Shown here: piece after piece, positions 7,502 to 15,617 of the stretch
How the letters are laid out: each line of letters starts with the position of its first letter
Numbering within the stretch: position 1 is the first letter of the stretch
Source of the DNA: JADYZU01 sp964540965
Lineage (GTDB): Bacteria > Pseudomonadota > Alphaproteobacteria > Rhodobacterales > Rhodobacteraceae
Direction of reading: 5' to 3'
DNA length: 64,000 nt
NCBI GenBank assembly: GCA_964540965.1
Contig: CAZIOT010000011.1
Location: forward strand, 80,518-144,517
Notes under the pieces: model-generated
Told to the model about the DNA's origin: nothing
What the model saw: only the letters and a program-made list of their open reading frames with translations
Databases searched by the model: none
Program-made: the position numbers and the translations under genes

Positions 7502-8464
7502 ATGGGACATAACGCCAAAGGCGCGCTTCTTGCCCTGATGTCCTTCGGCATCTACGCGACCCATGACGCCGTGGTGAAATTCATGGGGGCCGATTACTCG
7601 ACCTTCCAGATCATCTTCTTCTCGGTGCTGTTCTCGTTTCCGCTGGCGATGCTGATGATCATCAGCGACCCGCGCCCCGGCACGCTGATGCCGGTGCATC
7701 CGATCTGGATCGCCACCCGCACCCTGGCCGCGGTCATCAGCGGCATCTCGGTGTTCTACGCGTTCTCGGTGCTGCCGCTGGCGCAGGTCTATGCCATCGT
7801 CTTTGCCACGCCGCTGATCATCACCGTGCTGGCGATCCCGATCCTGGGCGAAAAGGTGCGCATCCGCCGCTGGCTGGCGGTCATCGTCGGCCTGATCGGG
7901 GTGATGGTGGTGATCCGCCCCGGACAGGCCGAGCTTGGCCTTGGCCACCTTGCGGCGCTGGTCGCCGCCTTTGCCGGGGCCTATACCTCGATCGTGGTGC
8001 GCAAGATCGGGCAGGACGAGCGCCCGGTCGTGCTGATGCTTTATCCGATGGTGGCGAATTTCGTCATCGCCTCCTGCGCGCTGCCCTTCGTCTATATCGC
8101 GCCACCGATCGAGCATCTGGGCTTTTTCGCCGCGATGTCGGTCTTGGGCATGATCGGCGGCATCATCATCATCCGCGCCTACCGCATCGGCGAGGCGGTG
8201 ATCGTCGCACCTATGCAGTATTCGCAGATCATCTGGGCCACGCTTTACGGTGTCCTGTTCTTCAACGAATCCCCCGACCTGCCGACCGGAATCGGCGCCG
8301 GAATCATCATCCTCTCGGGGCTTTACATCGTGCTGCGCGAAAGCGGTTCGGGCAATTCGGCCAACCGCCCGGTGCTGAACACCAAGATGCGGCCCGAGAC
8401 GGTGACGACGCCGCGCCCCTCGCTGATGGCGCGGCTGGCGCAACTGCGGTCCGAGGCGCAATAG
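7502..8464 (+). CDS. DMT-superfamily (EamA) transporter
   Basis: This inner-membrane protein of about 320 residues has ten predicted hydrophobic segments arranged as two EamA repeats. The first repeat contains FSVLPLAQVYAIVFATPLI and the conserved GEKVRIRRWLAVIVGLIGV block, and the second ends in the same kind of helix pair. DMT exporters move small metabolites such as amino acids or nucleosides by proton coupling; the substrate cannot be read from sequence. The ATG at 7502 is preceded by GGAGACG. The hydrophilic C-terminus (about 35 residues) is basic. A possible promoter/operator lies just upstream, and tRNA-Pro follows 44 bases after the stop. Confidence 0.85.
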   Translation: MGHNAKGALLALMSFGIYATHDAVVKFMGADYSTFQIIFFSVLFSFPLAMLMIISDPRPGTLMPVHPIWIATRTLAAVISGISVFYAFSVLPLAQVYAIVFATPLIITVLAIPILGEKVRIRRWLAVIVGLIGVMVVIRPGQAELGLGHLAALVAAFAGAYTSIVVRKIGQDERPVVLMLYPMVANFVIASCALPFVYIAPPIEHLGFFAAMSVLGMIGGIIIIRAYRIGEAVIVAPMQYSQIIWATLYGVLFFNESPDLPTGIGAGIIILSGLYIVLRESGSGNSANRPVLNTKMRPETVTTPRPSLMARLAQLRSEAQ

Positions 8465-8468
8465 CCCC

Positions 8469-8497
8469 TTGCAAATACCCGCCCCATTGGCTACCCC
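8469..8497 (+). promoter_or_regulatory. Predicted tRNA-Pro promoter
   Basis: TTGCAAA (8469-8475), 14 bases, then GCTACCCC (8490-8497), 12 bases before the tRNA. The ten bases CCATTGGCTA are identical to those in the leuB promoter. Confidence 0.5.
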
Positions 8498-8508
8498 GCG
8501 CCCACGGT

Positions 8509-8585
8509 CGGAGTGTAGCGCAGCCTGGTAGCGCACCTGCTTCGGGAGCAGGGGGTCGGAGGTTCGAATCCTCTCACTCCGACCA
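8509..8585 (+). tRNA. tRNA-Pro (anticodon CGG)
   Basis: A full 77-base cloverleaf including encoded CCA can be drawn. The acceptor stem CGGAGTG pairs with CACTCCG, the anticodon stem CCTGC/GCAGG encloses loop TTCGGGA with anticodon CGG, and the T arm contains GGTTCGAATCC. It decodes CCG proline codons. No element appears to be inserted next to it. Confidence 0.97.
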
Positions 8586-8656
8586 GTTTTCAGGACATGT
8601 CAGGGGACGGAAGCGGCGGCGGTCATGCGCGGCCGGGTGGCCTGGGGTCGCGGCCC

Positions 8657-8815
8657 TCAGGGGGCCGGGTGGTCGTCCCAGCGGTCGGACAGGATGCGTT
8701 CGGCGTCGCCCTTGGGGTCGTCGTATTGCCGGGTGCGCATGGTCCAGACGAAGAAGCCAAGGCCGAAGATTCCCAGAAACAGCGAGATCGGGATCAGGAT
8801 GACAAGGATGTTCAT
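8657..8815 (-). CDS. ccoS: cbb3 oxidase maturation protein CcoS
   Basis: A 52-residue protein with one N-terminal membrane helix (MNILVILIPISLFLGIFGLG) followed by the CcoS signature FVWTMRTRQYDDPKGDAERIL. CcoS is needed for incorporation of haem and copper cofactors into the cbb3 oxidase. Its ATG overlaps the stop of ccoI in an ATGA junction, so the two are translationally coupled. It is the last gene of the ccoGHIS operon. Confidence 0.93.
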   Translation of the reverse strand: MNILVILIPISLFLGIFGLGFFVWTMRTRQYDDPKGDAERILSDRWDDHPAP

Positions 8816-11016
8816 TCGCGCCCTCCGCCCAGCCGCATCGCGTTCAGGGTCACGGTGATCGACGACAGCGACATGGCGAGCGCCGCCAGCAGTGGCGTCG
8901 CCAGCCCGATCAGCGCCACCGGCACCGCGATCACGTTATAGCCGAACGAGATGCCAAAGTTTTCACGGATACGGCGCACGGCCTTGCGGCTGACGCGCAG
9001 GGCCTCGGCCACCGGGGCGATGTCCTGGCCCATCAGCACGATGTCGGACGCGACGCGCGCGGCATCCAGCGCCGTCGCGGGCGAGACCGAGACATGCGCG
9101 GCGGCCAGCGCCGCAGTGTCGTTCAAACCGTCACCGACCATCAGCACCTTGGCGCCGCGCGCCGACAAGTCGGCCACGAAGGCGGCCTTGCCCTCGGGCA
9201 GCACCTGCGCCCGCCAGTCGGAGATGCCGATGCGGGCGGCAAGGTCGGCCACCGCGGCCGGCACGTCGCCCGAGACCAGATGCACCGCCATGCCCTGCGC
9301 CTTGAGCCCGGCGACCAGCGCCTCGGCCCCCGGCCGCAGGCTGTCGGCAAAGGCGAATTCCACCGGCGGCCGGCCGGCGATGCCCAGCCAGGTCGCGGTG
9401 ATATCGCCCGGCACGGCGCCGACCCATTCGGCGCGGCCAAGGCGGACGCGGGCGCCGTCCAGCAGCCCTTCGATGCCATGGCCCGGCACCTCGCGCAGGT
9501 CGGTCACCGTGGCAGCGGCGAGGCCACTGGCGCGGGCGGCGCCGGCCAGCGCCTGCGCCAGCGGATGCGACGATACCGAGGCCAGCGCCAGCGCCACCGA
9601 CAGGTCGCCCTCTCCATGCCGGTCGAGGTCGAGGGGCTGCGGCGCGCCCATGGTCAGGGTGCCGGTCTTGTCGAATACCACGGTATCGACCTCGGCCAGA
9701 CGTTCCAGCGCGGTGCCGGATTTCACCAAGAGGCCCAGCCGGAACAGCCGGCCCGAGGCCGCGGTGACCACCGCTGGCACCGCAAGGCCCAGCGCGCAGG
9801 GGCAGGTGATGATCAGCACCGCCGCCGAGATGTTGATGGCAAAGCGCACATCGCCGCCGGTGATCCACATCCAGACGCCGAAGGCGCCGAACGACATCAG
9901 GTGCACCAGCGGCGAATACAGCCGCGCCGCCCGGTCGGCGAGCGATGTGTAGCGGTTCCTCGCCTCTTCGGCCACGGCGACGAGATCGGCCATGCGGGCG
10001 AGCGAGGTATCGCGCCCCGCCGCCGTCACGCGCACGGTGAGGCTGCCGGTAAGGTTGACGACGCCGGCATTCACCACGGCCTCGGGCGCCACCGCGACGG
10101 GCAGGGTTTCCCCGGTGAGGAGCGCACGGTCTAGCTCGCTTTCCCCCGCCGTCACCACGCCGTCCACCGGCACGCGGGCGCCGGGGCGGATGACGACCAG
10201 ATCGCCGGCGCGCAGATCCGATACGGCGACGGTTTCCTCGGCGCCGTCGGCCAGGCGGATCGCCCGCGGCACTTCGAGCGCGGCCAGTTCCTGCGCCGCC
10301 GACCGCGCCGCGGCGCGGGTGCGGTGGTCAAGGTAGCGTCCCCCCAGCAGGAAGAAGGTCAGCATCACCGCCGCGTCGAAATAGGCGTGATGGCCGGAAT
10401 GGAACGTCTCGTAGACCGATATCGAAGACGCCAGCACGATGGCGAGCGAGATCGGGAAATCCATCCCCAGCCGCCCTGCCCGCAGCCCGGCAAGGGCCGA
10501 GCGGAAGAAGGGCTGGCCGCAGAACAGCACCGTCGGCAGCGCGATGGCGCCGGAAATCATGTGGAACAGGTCGCGGGTGGCGCCGGTGGCGCCCGACCAG
10601 ACCGCGACCGACAGGAGCATGATGTTCATCATGGCAAAGAACGCCACGCCAAGCCGCATCAGCAGGTCGTGCGACTGCCGTTCCGTCTCGGTCGAGGAGA
10701 GCGCCACCATGTCCAGCGGCAGCGCCTCGTATCCGGTGGCCTTGACGGCGGCGATCAGATCCTCGGGCGTGCGCGATCCGTCATGGCGGATGCGGACCCG
10801 CCGCAGGGTCAGGTTGACGCGGGCATCGCCGATGCCCGGCAGCGCGGTCAGCGCGCCTTCGACGGTGATGATGCAGCTGGCGCAATGCACGCCCGGCAGG
10901 GCAAGGATCGTCTCTTCGCCCCCGGCCCCGGCCTGTCCCTGCCCGCGGGCCGCCGGCGTCGCGATGCAGGCCGGGCAGGCGACGGCGCCGCCCGATTCGA
11001 CATCGGTTGCGGACAT
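8812..11016 (-). CDS. ccoI: Copper-translocating P1B-type ATPase CcoI (FixI)
   Basis: CcoI exports Cu(I) across the inner membrane for insertion into the CuB centre of cbb3 oxidase. The 734-residue protein has an N-terminal metal-binding domain with the CxxC-type motif HCASC near residue 50, preceded by CPAC near residue 19. It also has membrane helices with the ion-channel motif CPCALG, the phosphorylation site DKTGT, and the hinge MVGDGLNDTAAL. The order and length match CcoI/FixI rather than CopA because of the flanking ccoH and ccoS. It starts 3 bases after the ccoH stop. Confidence 0.96.
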   Translation of the reverse strand: MSATDVESGGAVACPACIATPAARGQGQAGAGGEETILALPGVHCASCIITVEGALTALPGIGDARVNLTLRRVRIRHDGSRTPEDLIAAVKATGYEALPLDMVALSSTETERQSHDLLMRLGVAFFAMMNIMLLSVAVWSGATGATRDLFHMISGAIALPTVLFCGQPFFRSALAGLRAGRLGMDFPISLAIVLASSISVYETFHSGHHAYFDAAVMLTFFLLGGRYLDHRTRAAARSAAQELAALEVPRAIRLADGAEETVAVSDLRAGDLVVIRPGARVPVDGVVTAGESELDRALLTGETLPVAVAPEAVVNAGVVNLTGSLTVRVTAAGRDTSLARMADLVAVAEEARNRYTSLADRAARLYSPLVHLMSFGAFGVWMWITGGDVRFAINISAAVLIITCPCALGLAVPAVVTAASGRLFRLGLLVKSGTALERLAEVDTVVFDKTGTLTMGAPQPLDLDRHGEGDLSVALALASVSSHPLAQALAGAARASGLAAATVTDLREVPGHGIEGLLDGARVRLGRAEWVGAVPGDITATWLGIAGRPPVEFAFADSLRPGAEALVAGLKAQGMAVHLVSGDVPAAVADLAARIGISDWRAQVLPEGKAAFVADLSARGAKVLMVGDGLNDTAALAAAHVSVSPATALDAARVASDIVLMGQDIAPVAEALRVSRKAVRRIRENFGISFGYNVIAVPVALIGLATPLLAALAMSLSSITVTLNAMRLGGGRE

Positions 11017-11019
11017 CTG

Positions 11020-11484
11020 TCAGTCCACCATGATCGGCAGGGTCTGGCGGAACAGGGTGCCATCGGCGGCCTGCGCCTCGAGCCGCAATTCCCACAGCCC
11101 GCCATCGGCCACCACCGGCGCGTGATACATCGTGCCGTCGAAGGTGAACGCCGGGATCTGGTCGTCGCGCGCGGCGGTCGGGCGGCCGAAGATGCCGGTG
11201 ATCGCCGCGGCCTCGACCGGCTGGCCGCGGCTGTCGGTGACCGCGACCTGAAGGTCGCCCTGATGCACGACGGCCAGCACCGACCAGCCCAAAGCCTCTT
11301 GCGCGGCGCGGTCGCGGTCGAAGGTCTGCGAGGCGACATAGGAATTGTCGACTTCGACCCCCGGGAAGGTCGAGATCGCCTTCCACGCCATCACCAGGTT
11401 CACCGCGATGATGACGATGAAGAACAGCGAGAAGATCGCAAAGACCTTGGGCCCGTTCAGCGGTCCGCGGAAGAAGTTGGTCAT
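11020..11484 (-). CDS. ccoH: cbb3 oxidase accessory protein CcoH (FixH)
   Basis: This 154-residue FixH-family protein has one N-terminal membrane anchor (FAIFSLFFIVIIAVNLVMAW, residues about 14-33). The remainder is periplasmic, with the family stretch AWKAISTFPGVEVDNSYV. CcoH stabilises cbb3 assembly intermediates. It is 9 bases downstream of ccoG and 3 bases upstream of ccoI, in the order ccoG-H-I-S known in Rhodobacter as rdxBHIS. Confidence 0.93.
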   Translation of the reverse strand: MTNFFRGPLNGPKVFAIFSLFFIVIIAVNLVMAWKAISTFPGVEVDNSYVASQTFDRDRAAQEALGWSVLAVVHQGDLQVAVTDSRGQPVEAAAITGIFGRPTAARDDQIPAFTFDGTMYHAPVVADGGLWELRLEAQAADGTLFRQTLPIMVD

Positions 11485-11493
11485 CGTCAGCTC

Positions 11494-12918
11494 CTATTGC
11501 CCGGTGCCGCTGAAATGGGTGTTCTGGAAGGCGCGTTCGTTGTCGGTGCCGTCCTCGATCCACAGCCGCAGGTCGGATTTTTCCGCCGTGGCCGCCGGTT
11601 CGCCGGGCGCGGCATCGACATAGACGCGGACCTGCGCCATTTCCTGCGGCGCGATGGTGACGGTGCTGTCATCCGAACCTTCGACCGAAAGCTCGAGCGC
11701 CCCTTCGGCATTCAGCCCGAGATGGAATTGGCGGTCCTCCGAGGCCATGTTGCGGATGCGCACCTCATAGACGTTGCGGATCGTGCCGTCCGACAGCGTG
11801 ATATAAAGCGGATTGCGCACCGGCGCCACGGTCATGTCGACATCGGACCGGATGAAGAGCGCGACCAGAAGGCCGATGCCCACCGCCGCCCACATGGCGG
11901 TATAAAGCAGCGTCCGCGGCCGCAGGATATGCTTCCAGATGTCCTTGGCCTTGCCGCCGGCGCGTTCGACCGATTCGTCCTTGAGCGTGAAATAGTCGAT
12001 CAGGCCGCGCGGCTTGCCGATCTTGTCCATCACGTCGTCGCAGGCGTCGATGCACAACCCGCAGGTGATGCAGGCCATCTGCTGGCCGTCGCGGATGTCG
12101 ATGCCCATCGGGCAGACATTGACGCAGGCCATGCAGTCGATGCAATCGCCGTGGGTGCCGGACTCCTCGCCCTTGCGCTGCTTGCCGCGCGGCTCTCCCC
12201 GCCATTCGCGATAGCCGATGGTGATGGTGTCCTCGTCCATCATCGCGGCCTGGATGCGCGGCCAGGGGCAGGCGTAGATGCAGATCTGTTCGCGGGCGAA
12301 GCCGCCGAAGAAGAAGGTCGTCGCGGTCATCACCGCGATGGTCGAATAGGCGACCGGATGCGCGCTGCCGGTGAACAGGTTGACCAGAAGCGTCGGTGCG
12401 TCGGTGAAGTAGAACACCCAGGCCCCGCCGGTGGCGACGGCGATGAACAGCCAGATCACCCATTTGACCAGCCGCTTGCGGATCTTCTCGGCGTTCCATT
12501 TCTGGTGGAACAGCCGGACACGGGCATTGCGGTCGCCCTCGACCCAGCGTTCGGTCAGGATGAACAGGTCGGTCCACACCGTCTGCGGGCAGGCATAGCC
12601 GCACCAGACCCGGCCAAGGGCCGAGGTGAACAGGAACAGGCCAAGGCCGGCCATGATGAGAAGGCCGGCGATGAAATAGAATTCATGCGGCCAGATCTCG
12701 ATCCAGAAGAAGAAGAAGCGCCGGTTGGCAAGGTCGACCAGCACCGCCTGGTCGGGCAGCGCAGGGCCACGGTCCCAGCGAATCCAGGGCGTCAGGTAAT
12801 AAATCCCCAGCGCCACCGCCATGATGACCCATTTCAGGGTGCGGAACTTGCCTTTGACGCGCCGTGGAAACACGGGTTCATGCGCCGCATAGAGCGAGGG
12901 AGGGGTAGCTTCGGACAT
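11494..12918 (-). CDS. ccoG: cbb3 oxidase accessory iron-sulfur protein CcoG (FixG/RdxB)
   Basis: CcoG is a membrane polyferredoxin that reduces Cu(II) to Cu(I) for the cbb3 maturation route. The 474-residue sequence has several N-terminal helices, CGYACPQTVWTD and CIYACPWPRIQAAM cysteine motifs, then two adjacent 4Fe-4S motifs (CIDCMACVNVCP and CITCGLCIDACD). A C-terminal periplasmic Ig-like FixG domain comes last. A perfect FNR box lies 61 bases upstream of the start, so anaerobic or microaerobic induction by FnrL is expected. It leads the ccoGHIS operon. Confidence 0.96.
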   Translation of the reverse strand: MSEATPPSLYAAHEPVFPRRVKGKFRTLKWVIMAVALGIYYLTPWIRWDRGPALPDQAVLVDLANRRFFFFWIEIWPHEFYFIAGLLIMAGLGLFLFTSALGRVWCGYACPQTVWTDLFILTERWVEGDRNARVRLFHQKWNAEKIRKRLVKWVIWLFIAVATGGAWVFYFTDAPTLLVNLFTGSAHPVAYSTIAVMTATTFFFGGFAREQICIYACPWPRIQAAMMDEDTITIGYREWRGEPRGKQRKGEESGTHGDCIDCMACVNVCPMGIDIRDGQQMACITCGLCIDACDDVMDKIGKPRGLIDYFTLKDESVERAGGKAKDIWKHILRPRTLLYTAMWAAVGIGLLVALFIRSDVDMTVAPVRNPLYITLSDGTIRNVYEVRIRNMASEDRQFHLGLNAEGALELSVEGSDDSTVTIAPQEMAQVRVYVDAAPGEPAATAEKSDLRLWIEDGTDNERAFQNTHFSGTGQ

Positions 12919-12978
12919 GGCTTTTCCCGGCGGTCTTTATTGTTGGGCCGCTTCTGGACCCAGACCTTCAAGCCGTCA

Positions 12979-12992
12979 TTGATGTGGATCAA
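12979..12992. promoter_or_regulatory. FNR box upstream of ccoG
   Basis: TTGAT-GTGG-ATCAA is a perfect match to the FNR consensus. Its centre is about 67 bases upstream of the ccoG start codon. FnrL encoded at 18357-19094 is the obvious ligand. Confidence 0.85.
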
Positions 12993-13028
12993 GCAATTTC
13001 GTCGCGGCCGCGGCGCGCGGTCACGATT

Positions 13029-13601
13029 TCATGACGCAACCGCGGCGACCTGTCGCACCGCGACGCGGACATGCCTGCCCACCGCCGCCGCGACGGTGAA
13101 TCCGGCGCGTTCGAACATCGCCAGCGATCCGCCCCAGAGAAACGGCTGCCGCTTGCGGCCGGCGGTGTCCTCGGGGAATGCCTCGGTCCTGCCGCCGCCC
13201 TGTGCGGCGATCAGCGCCAGCGCGCCGTGCAGCGCCCGTTCGGCGATGCCGCGCCGCCGCGCGCTGCGGTCGACGAAAAAGCAGGTGATGCGCCAGTCGG
13301 CCGGCGGCAGGCCCGCGGCGTCATAGGCGCGGCGGTTCTTGATCCGGGTCAGCTCCCTGACCGGGCCGAACTGGCACCAGCCAAGGCAGGCGCCGCCCTC
13401 GATCACCAAAGCGGCCTGGGCACGGCCGGCCCGCACAAGCGCCTCTTTCGCGGCACGGTTCGCCGCCGGGTCGCGGGTCAGGCCGCAGGCGTGGAACCCG
13501 ACGCACCAGCAGCAGCCGAATATGCCGCCATGGCGTTCGACCAGCGCGGCAAAGGCGGGCCAGGTTGCGGGGGTCAGCGGCTGGACAGACGGGTCTGGCA
13601 T
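13029..13601 (-). CDS. GNAT-family acetyltransferase
   Basis: This protein of about 190 residues has a GNAT-type core: VIEGGACLGWCQFGP, then the acetyl-CoA-binding segment CFFVDRSARRRGIAERALHGAL (R-R-x-G-I/A) and the late motif LAMFERAGF. The N-terminal GIFGCCWCVGFH is Cys-rich, as in some GNAT proteins of actinobacteria and alphaproteobacteria. The substrate is unknown. The start at 13601 lacks a strong ribosome-binding site. It lies between the ccoGHIS and ccoNOQP operons on the same strand, after the ccoP terminator, so it is probably a separate unit rather than a cbb3 factor. Confidence 0.75.
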   Translation of the reverse strand: MPDPSVQPLTPATWPAFAALVERHGGIFGCCWCVGFHACGLTRDPAANRAAKEALVRAGRAQAALVIEGGACLGWCQFGPVRELTRIKNRRAYDAAGLPPADWRITCFFVDRSARRRGIAERALHGALALIAAQGGGRTEAFPEDTAGRKRQPFLWGGSLAMFERAGFTVAAAVGRHVRVAVRQVAAVAS

Positions 13602-13689
13602 GACGGCGCACGGCAGGGGATTCCCGACGATCCCCCCGCGATGGCGGTTCGTCAAACGGTTTCGGCCGTGCCGCGCCGCCGTCGCCAGG

Positions 13690-13715
13690 AAAAAAGGCGG
13701 CCCCGAGGGGCCGCC
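13690..13715 (-). terminator. Intrinsic terminator of ccoNOQP
   Basis: Read on the minus strand, GGCGGCCCC pairs with GGGGCCGCC through a tight loop and is followed by six T residues (the A-run 13690-13695 on the plus strand). It lies 49 bases after the ccoP stop. Confidence 0.85.
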
Positions 13716-13764
13716 GGAGTTGGACGAACCAGGAAGGAGGTTCGCCGGGAAAGCTGCGGGCAGG

Positions 13765-14661
13765 CTATTCGCCGCCGCCAAGCTGGTGGACATAGGCCGC
13801 CACCGCGTTGATTTCGGCCGCGTCAAGCCCCGAGGCGCCGCGCCATTCGTGGCTCCAGGCCGGCATCACGCCAAAGCGGGCGTTGGTGATGGTCTGCTCG
13901 ATGGTCTCGAGCGAGCCGCCATACAGCCAGACCGCGTCGTTCAGCTTGGGCGCGCCCATGCTGCGGTCGCCGTCGCCGGCGTCGCCGTGGCACGAGGCGC
14001 AGTTGTCCAGATAGAGTTGCGTGCCCTGATCGGCCAGCGCGGCATCGTGGTCCTGCCCCGAGATCTGGAGGACATGGTTGGCGATGGCCGAGATCTCTTC
14101 CCGCGCCAGGATATCGCCGAAGGCCGGCATCTCGACCCAGCGGGCATCGGGCGACTGTTCGTTGCGGATGCCGTTCGTCACCGTGAACACGAGGTCGTCG
14201 ATGGTGCCGCCCCACAGCCAGTCGTCGTCGATCAGGCTGGGATAGCCCGCCGCCTGCACACCGGCGGCGCCGGCGCCGTGGCATTGCGAGCAATAGGCGG
14301 TGAACACCGAATGACCCATGTTCACGGCAAAGCCGTAAAGTTCGGTCGAGGGATCGGCGACCAGCGCGTTCATGTCGGCATCGGCCAGCGCGGTGTTCAG
14401 GCTGGCGTTCTGCGCGTTGACCGCGTCGATGTCGGCCTGCACTTCGGCGCGGGTGGAATAGCCGGAATAGCCGGCGGTCGCCCGCTGGATCAGCGGCCAG
14501 GCCGGATAGGCGATCGTATACCAGACGCCCCAGACGATGGTGACGTAGAACACCCAGACCCACCAGCGCGGCAGCGGGTTGTTGAATTCCTCGATGCCGT
14601 CCCATTCATGGCCGGTGGTCTCGACCTGGGGCTTCTCGGATTTTATCGGTTTGCGGCTCAT
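13765..14661 (-). CDS. ccoP: cbb3 cytochrome c oxidase subunit III (dihaem CcoP)
   Basis: CcoP carries electrons from soluble or membrane cytochrome c to the oxidase. The 298-residue protein has an N-terminal membrane anchor (RWWVWVFYVTIVWGVWYTI) and two c-type haem sites, CSQCH near residue 124 and CASCH in the second half, each followed by a distal Met ligand region (MPAFGD, MPAW). The ATG at 14661 shares one base with the ccoQ stop (TGATG). A GTG one codon earlier is also possible. It is the last gene of ccoNOQP and is followed by a strong terminator. Confidence 0.96.
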   Translation of the reverse strand: MSRKPIKSEKPQVETTGHEWDGIEEFNNPLPRWWVWVFYVTIVWGVWYTIAYPAWPLIQRATAGYSGYSTRAEVQADIDAVNAQNASLNTALADADMNALVADPSTELYGFAVNMGHSVFTAYCSQCHGAGAAGVQAAGYPSLIDDDWLWGGTIDDLVFTVTNGIRNEQSPDARWVEMPAFGDILAREEISAIANHVLQISGQDHDAALADQGTQLYLDNCASCHGDAGDGDRSMGAPKLNDAVWLYGGSLETIEQTITNARFGVMPAWSHEWRGASGLDAAEINAVAAYVHQLGGGE

Positions 14662-14864
14662 CACCGGGCCTCACTTGTCGAGGTTGGGTTGGTGTCGGGG
14701 GCCGGCCGGTCCTCGTTGCGGAAGATCGCGCCGGCGGCTTCGTCCTGCACCTCGCGCGAGCCGGGCCGGAACGCCCAGAGCCCGGCGCCGACGAACATCG
14801 CGAACATCAGGATCAGGAACCAGCTGTCGGCGAAGTGCCGCAGGAAGGTATAGGTGTCGTGCAT
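14661..14864 (-). CDS. ccoQ: cbb3 oxidase small subunit CcoQ
   Basis: A 67-residue protein with one membrane helix (WFLILMFAMFVGAGLWAFRP) and a polar C-terminus. CcoQ stabilises the cbb3 complex and in Rhodobacter passes the signal of electron flow to the PrrBA regulators. It lies between ccoO and ccoP, where small subunits of this kind are always found. Confidence 0.93.
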   Translation of the reverse strand: MHDTYTFLRHFADSWFLILMFAMFVGAGLWAFRPGSREVQDEAAGAIFRNEDRPAPDTNPTSTSEAR

Positions 14865-14873
14865 CGCCCCCTC

Positions 14874-15605
14874 CTAGCGGCTGGCGTCAGGGGTGAAGGT
14901 CGAGAAGTCGACCAGCGTGCCCAGCATCTGCAGATAGGCGACCAGGGCGTCCATCTCGGACACGCCGGGCAACCCGTCGAAGTTGCGGACCTGCGCCCCC
15001 GGGTAACGCTCGAGAAGCGCGTCGATGTCGTGGTCGCCCAGGGGGTCGGCCTGCGCCAGGAAGTCGGCCTGGGCATTGGCGATCGCGTCCTCGGTATAGG
15101 GGACGCCGACCATCAGGTGGGTTTCCAGCGAGTCGACGATATGTTCGCCGTCAAGCAGATTGTCGACCAGGAACGGATAGTCCGGCATCACCGATTCCGG
15201 CACCACCGATTGCGGGTCGATCAGGTGCTGGACATGCCAGTCGTCCGAATAGCGCCCGCCGACCCGGGCCAGGTCCGGCCCGGTCCGTTTCGACCCCCAC
15301 TGGAACGGGTGGTCATACATCGACTCGGCCGCGAGCGAATAGTGGCCATAGCGTTCCACCTCGTCCCGCATCGGCCGGATCATCTGGCTGTGGCAGACAT
15401 AGCAGCCTTCGCGGATGTAGATGTCGCGCCCCGCCAGTTCGAGCGGCGAATAGGGACGCATCCCCTCCACGTCCTCGATGGTGTTCTGCAGGTAGAACAG
15501 CGGCACGATCTCGACGATGCCGCCGATGGTCACGACCAGAAGGCTGCCGACAAGCAGCAGGGTCGCGTTCTTTTCTAGCGCCCGATGGCGATCAAGGATA
15601 CCCAT
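14874..15605 (-). CDS. ccoO: cbb3 cytochrome c oxidase subunit II (monohaem CcoO)
   Basis: CcoO has 243 residues: an N-terminal anchor (ATLLLVGSLLVVTIGGIVEIVP), the single c-haem motif CYVCH near residue 69 followed by SQMIRP, and the distal ligand region VMPDYPF. This is the full pattern of the membrane-bound monohaem subunit that feeds electrons to CcoN. It starts 12 bases after ccoN. Confidence 0.97.
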   Translation of the reverse strand: MGILDRHRALEKNATLLLVGSLLVVTIGGIVEIVPLFYLQNTIEDVEGMRPYSPLELAGRDIYIREGCYVCHSQMIRPMRDEVERYGHYSLAAESMYDHPFQWGSKRTGPDLARVGGRYSDDWHVQHLIDPQSVVPESVMPDYPFLVDNLLDGEHIVDSLETHLMVGVPYTEDAIANAQADFLAQADPLGDHDIDALLERYPGAQVRNFDGLPGVSEMDALVAYLQMLGTLVDFSTFTPDASR

Positions 15606-15617
15606 TTGCGCTTCTCC

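Noticed and set aside
10324..13326. A 1000-codon open frame on the plus strand opposite ccoG, ccoH and ccoI
   Set aside because: It is antisense to three well-recognised genes, has a shadow composition (Arg, His, Gly, Asp) and shows no family motif; long antisense frames are common at this GC content.
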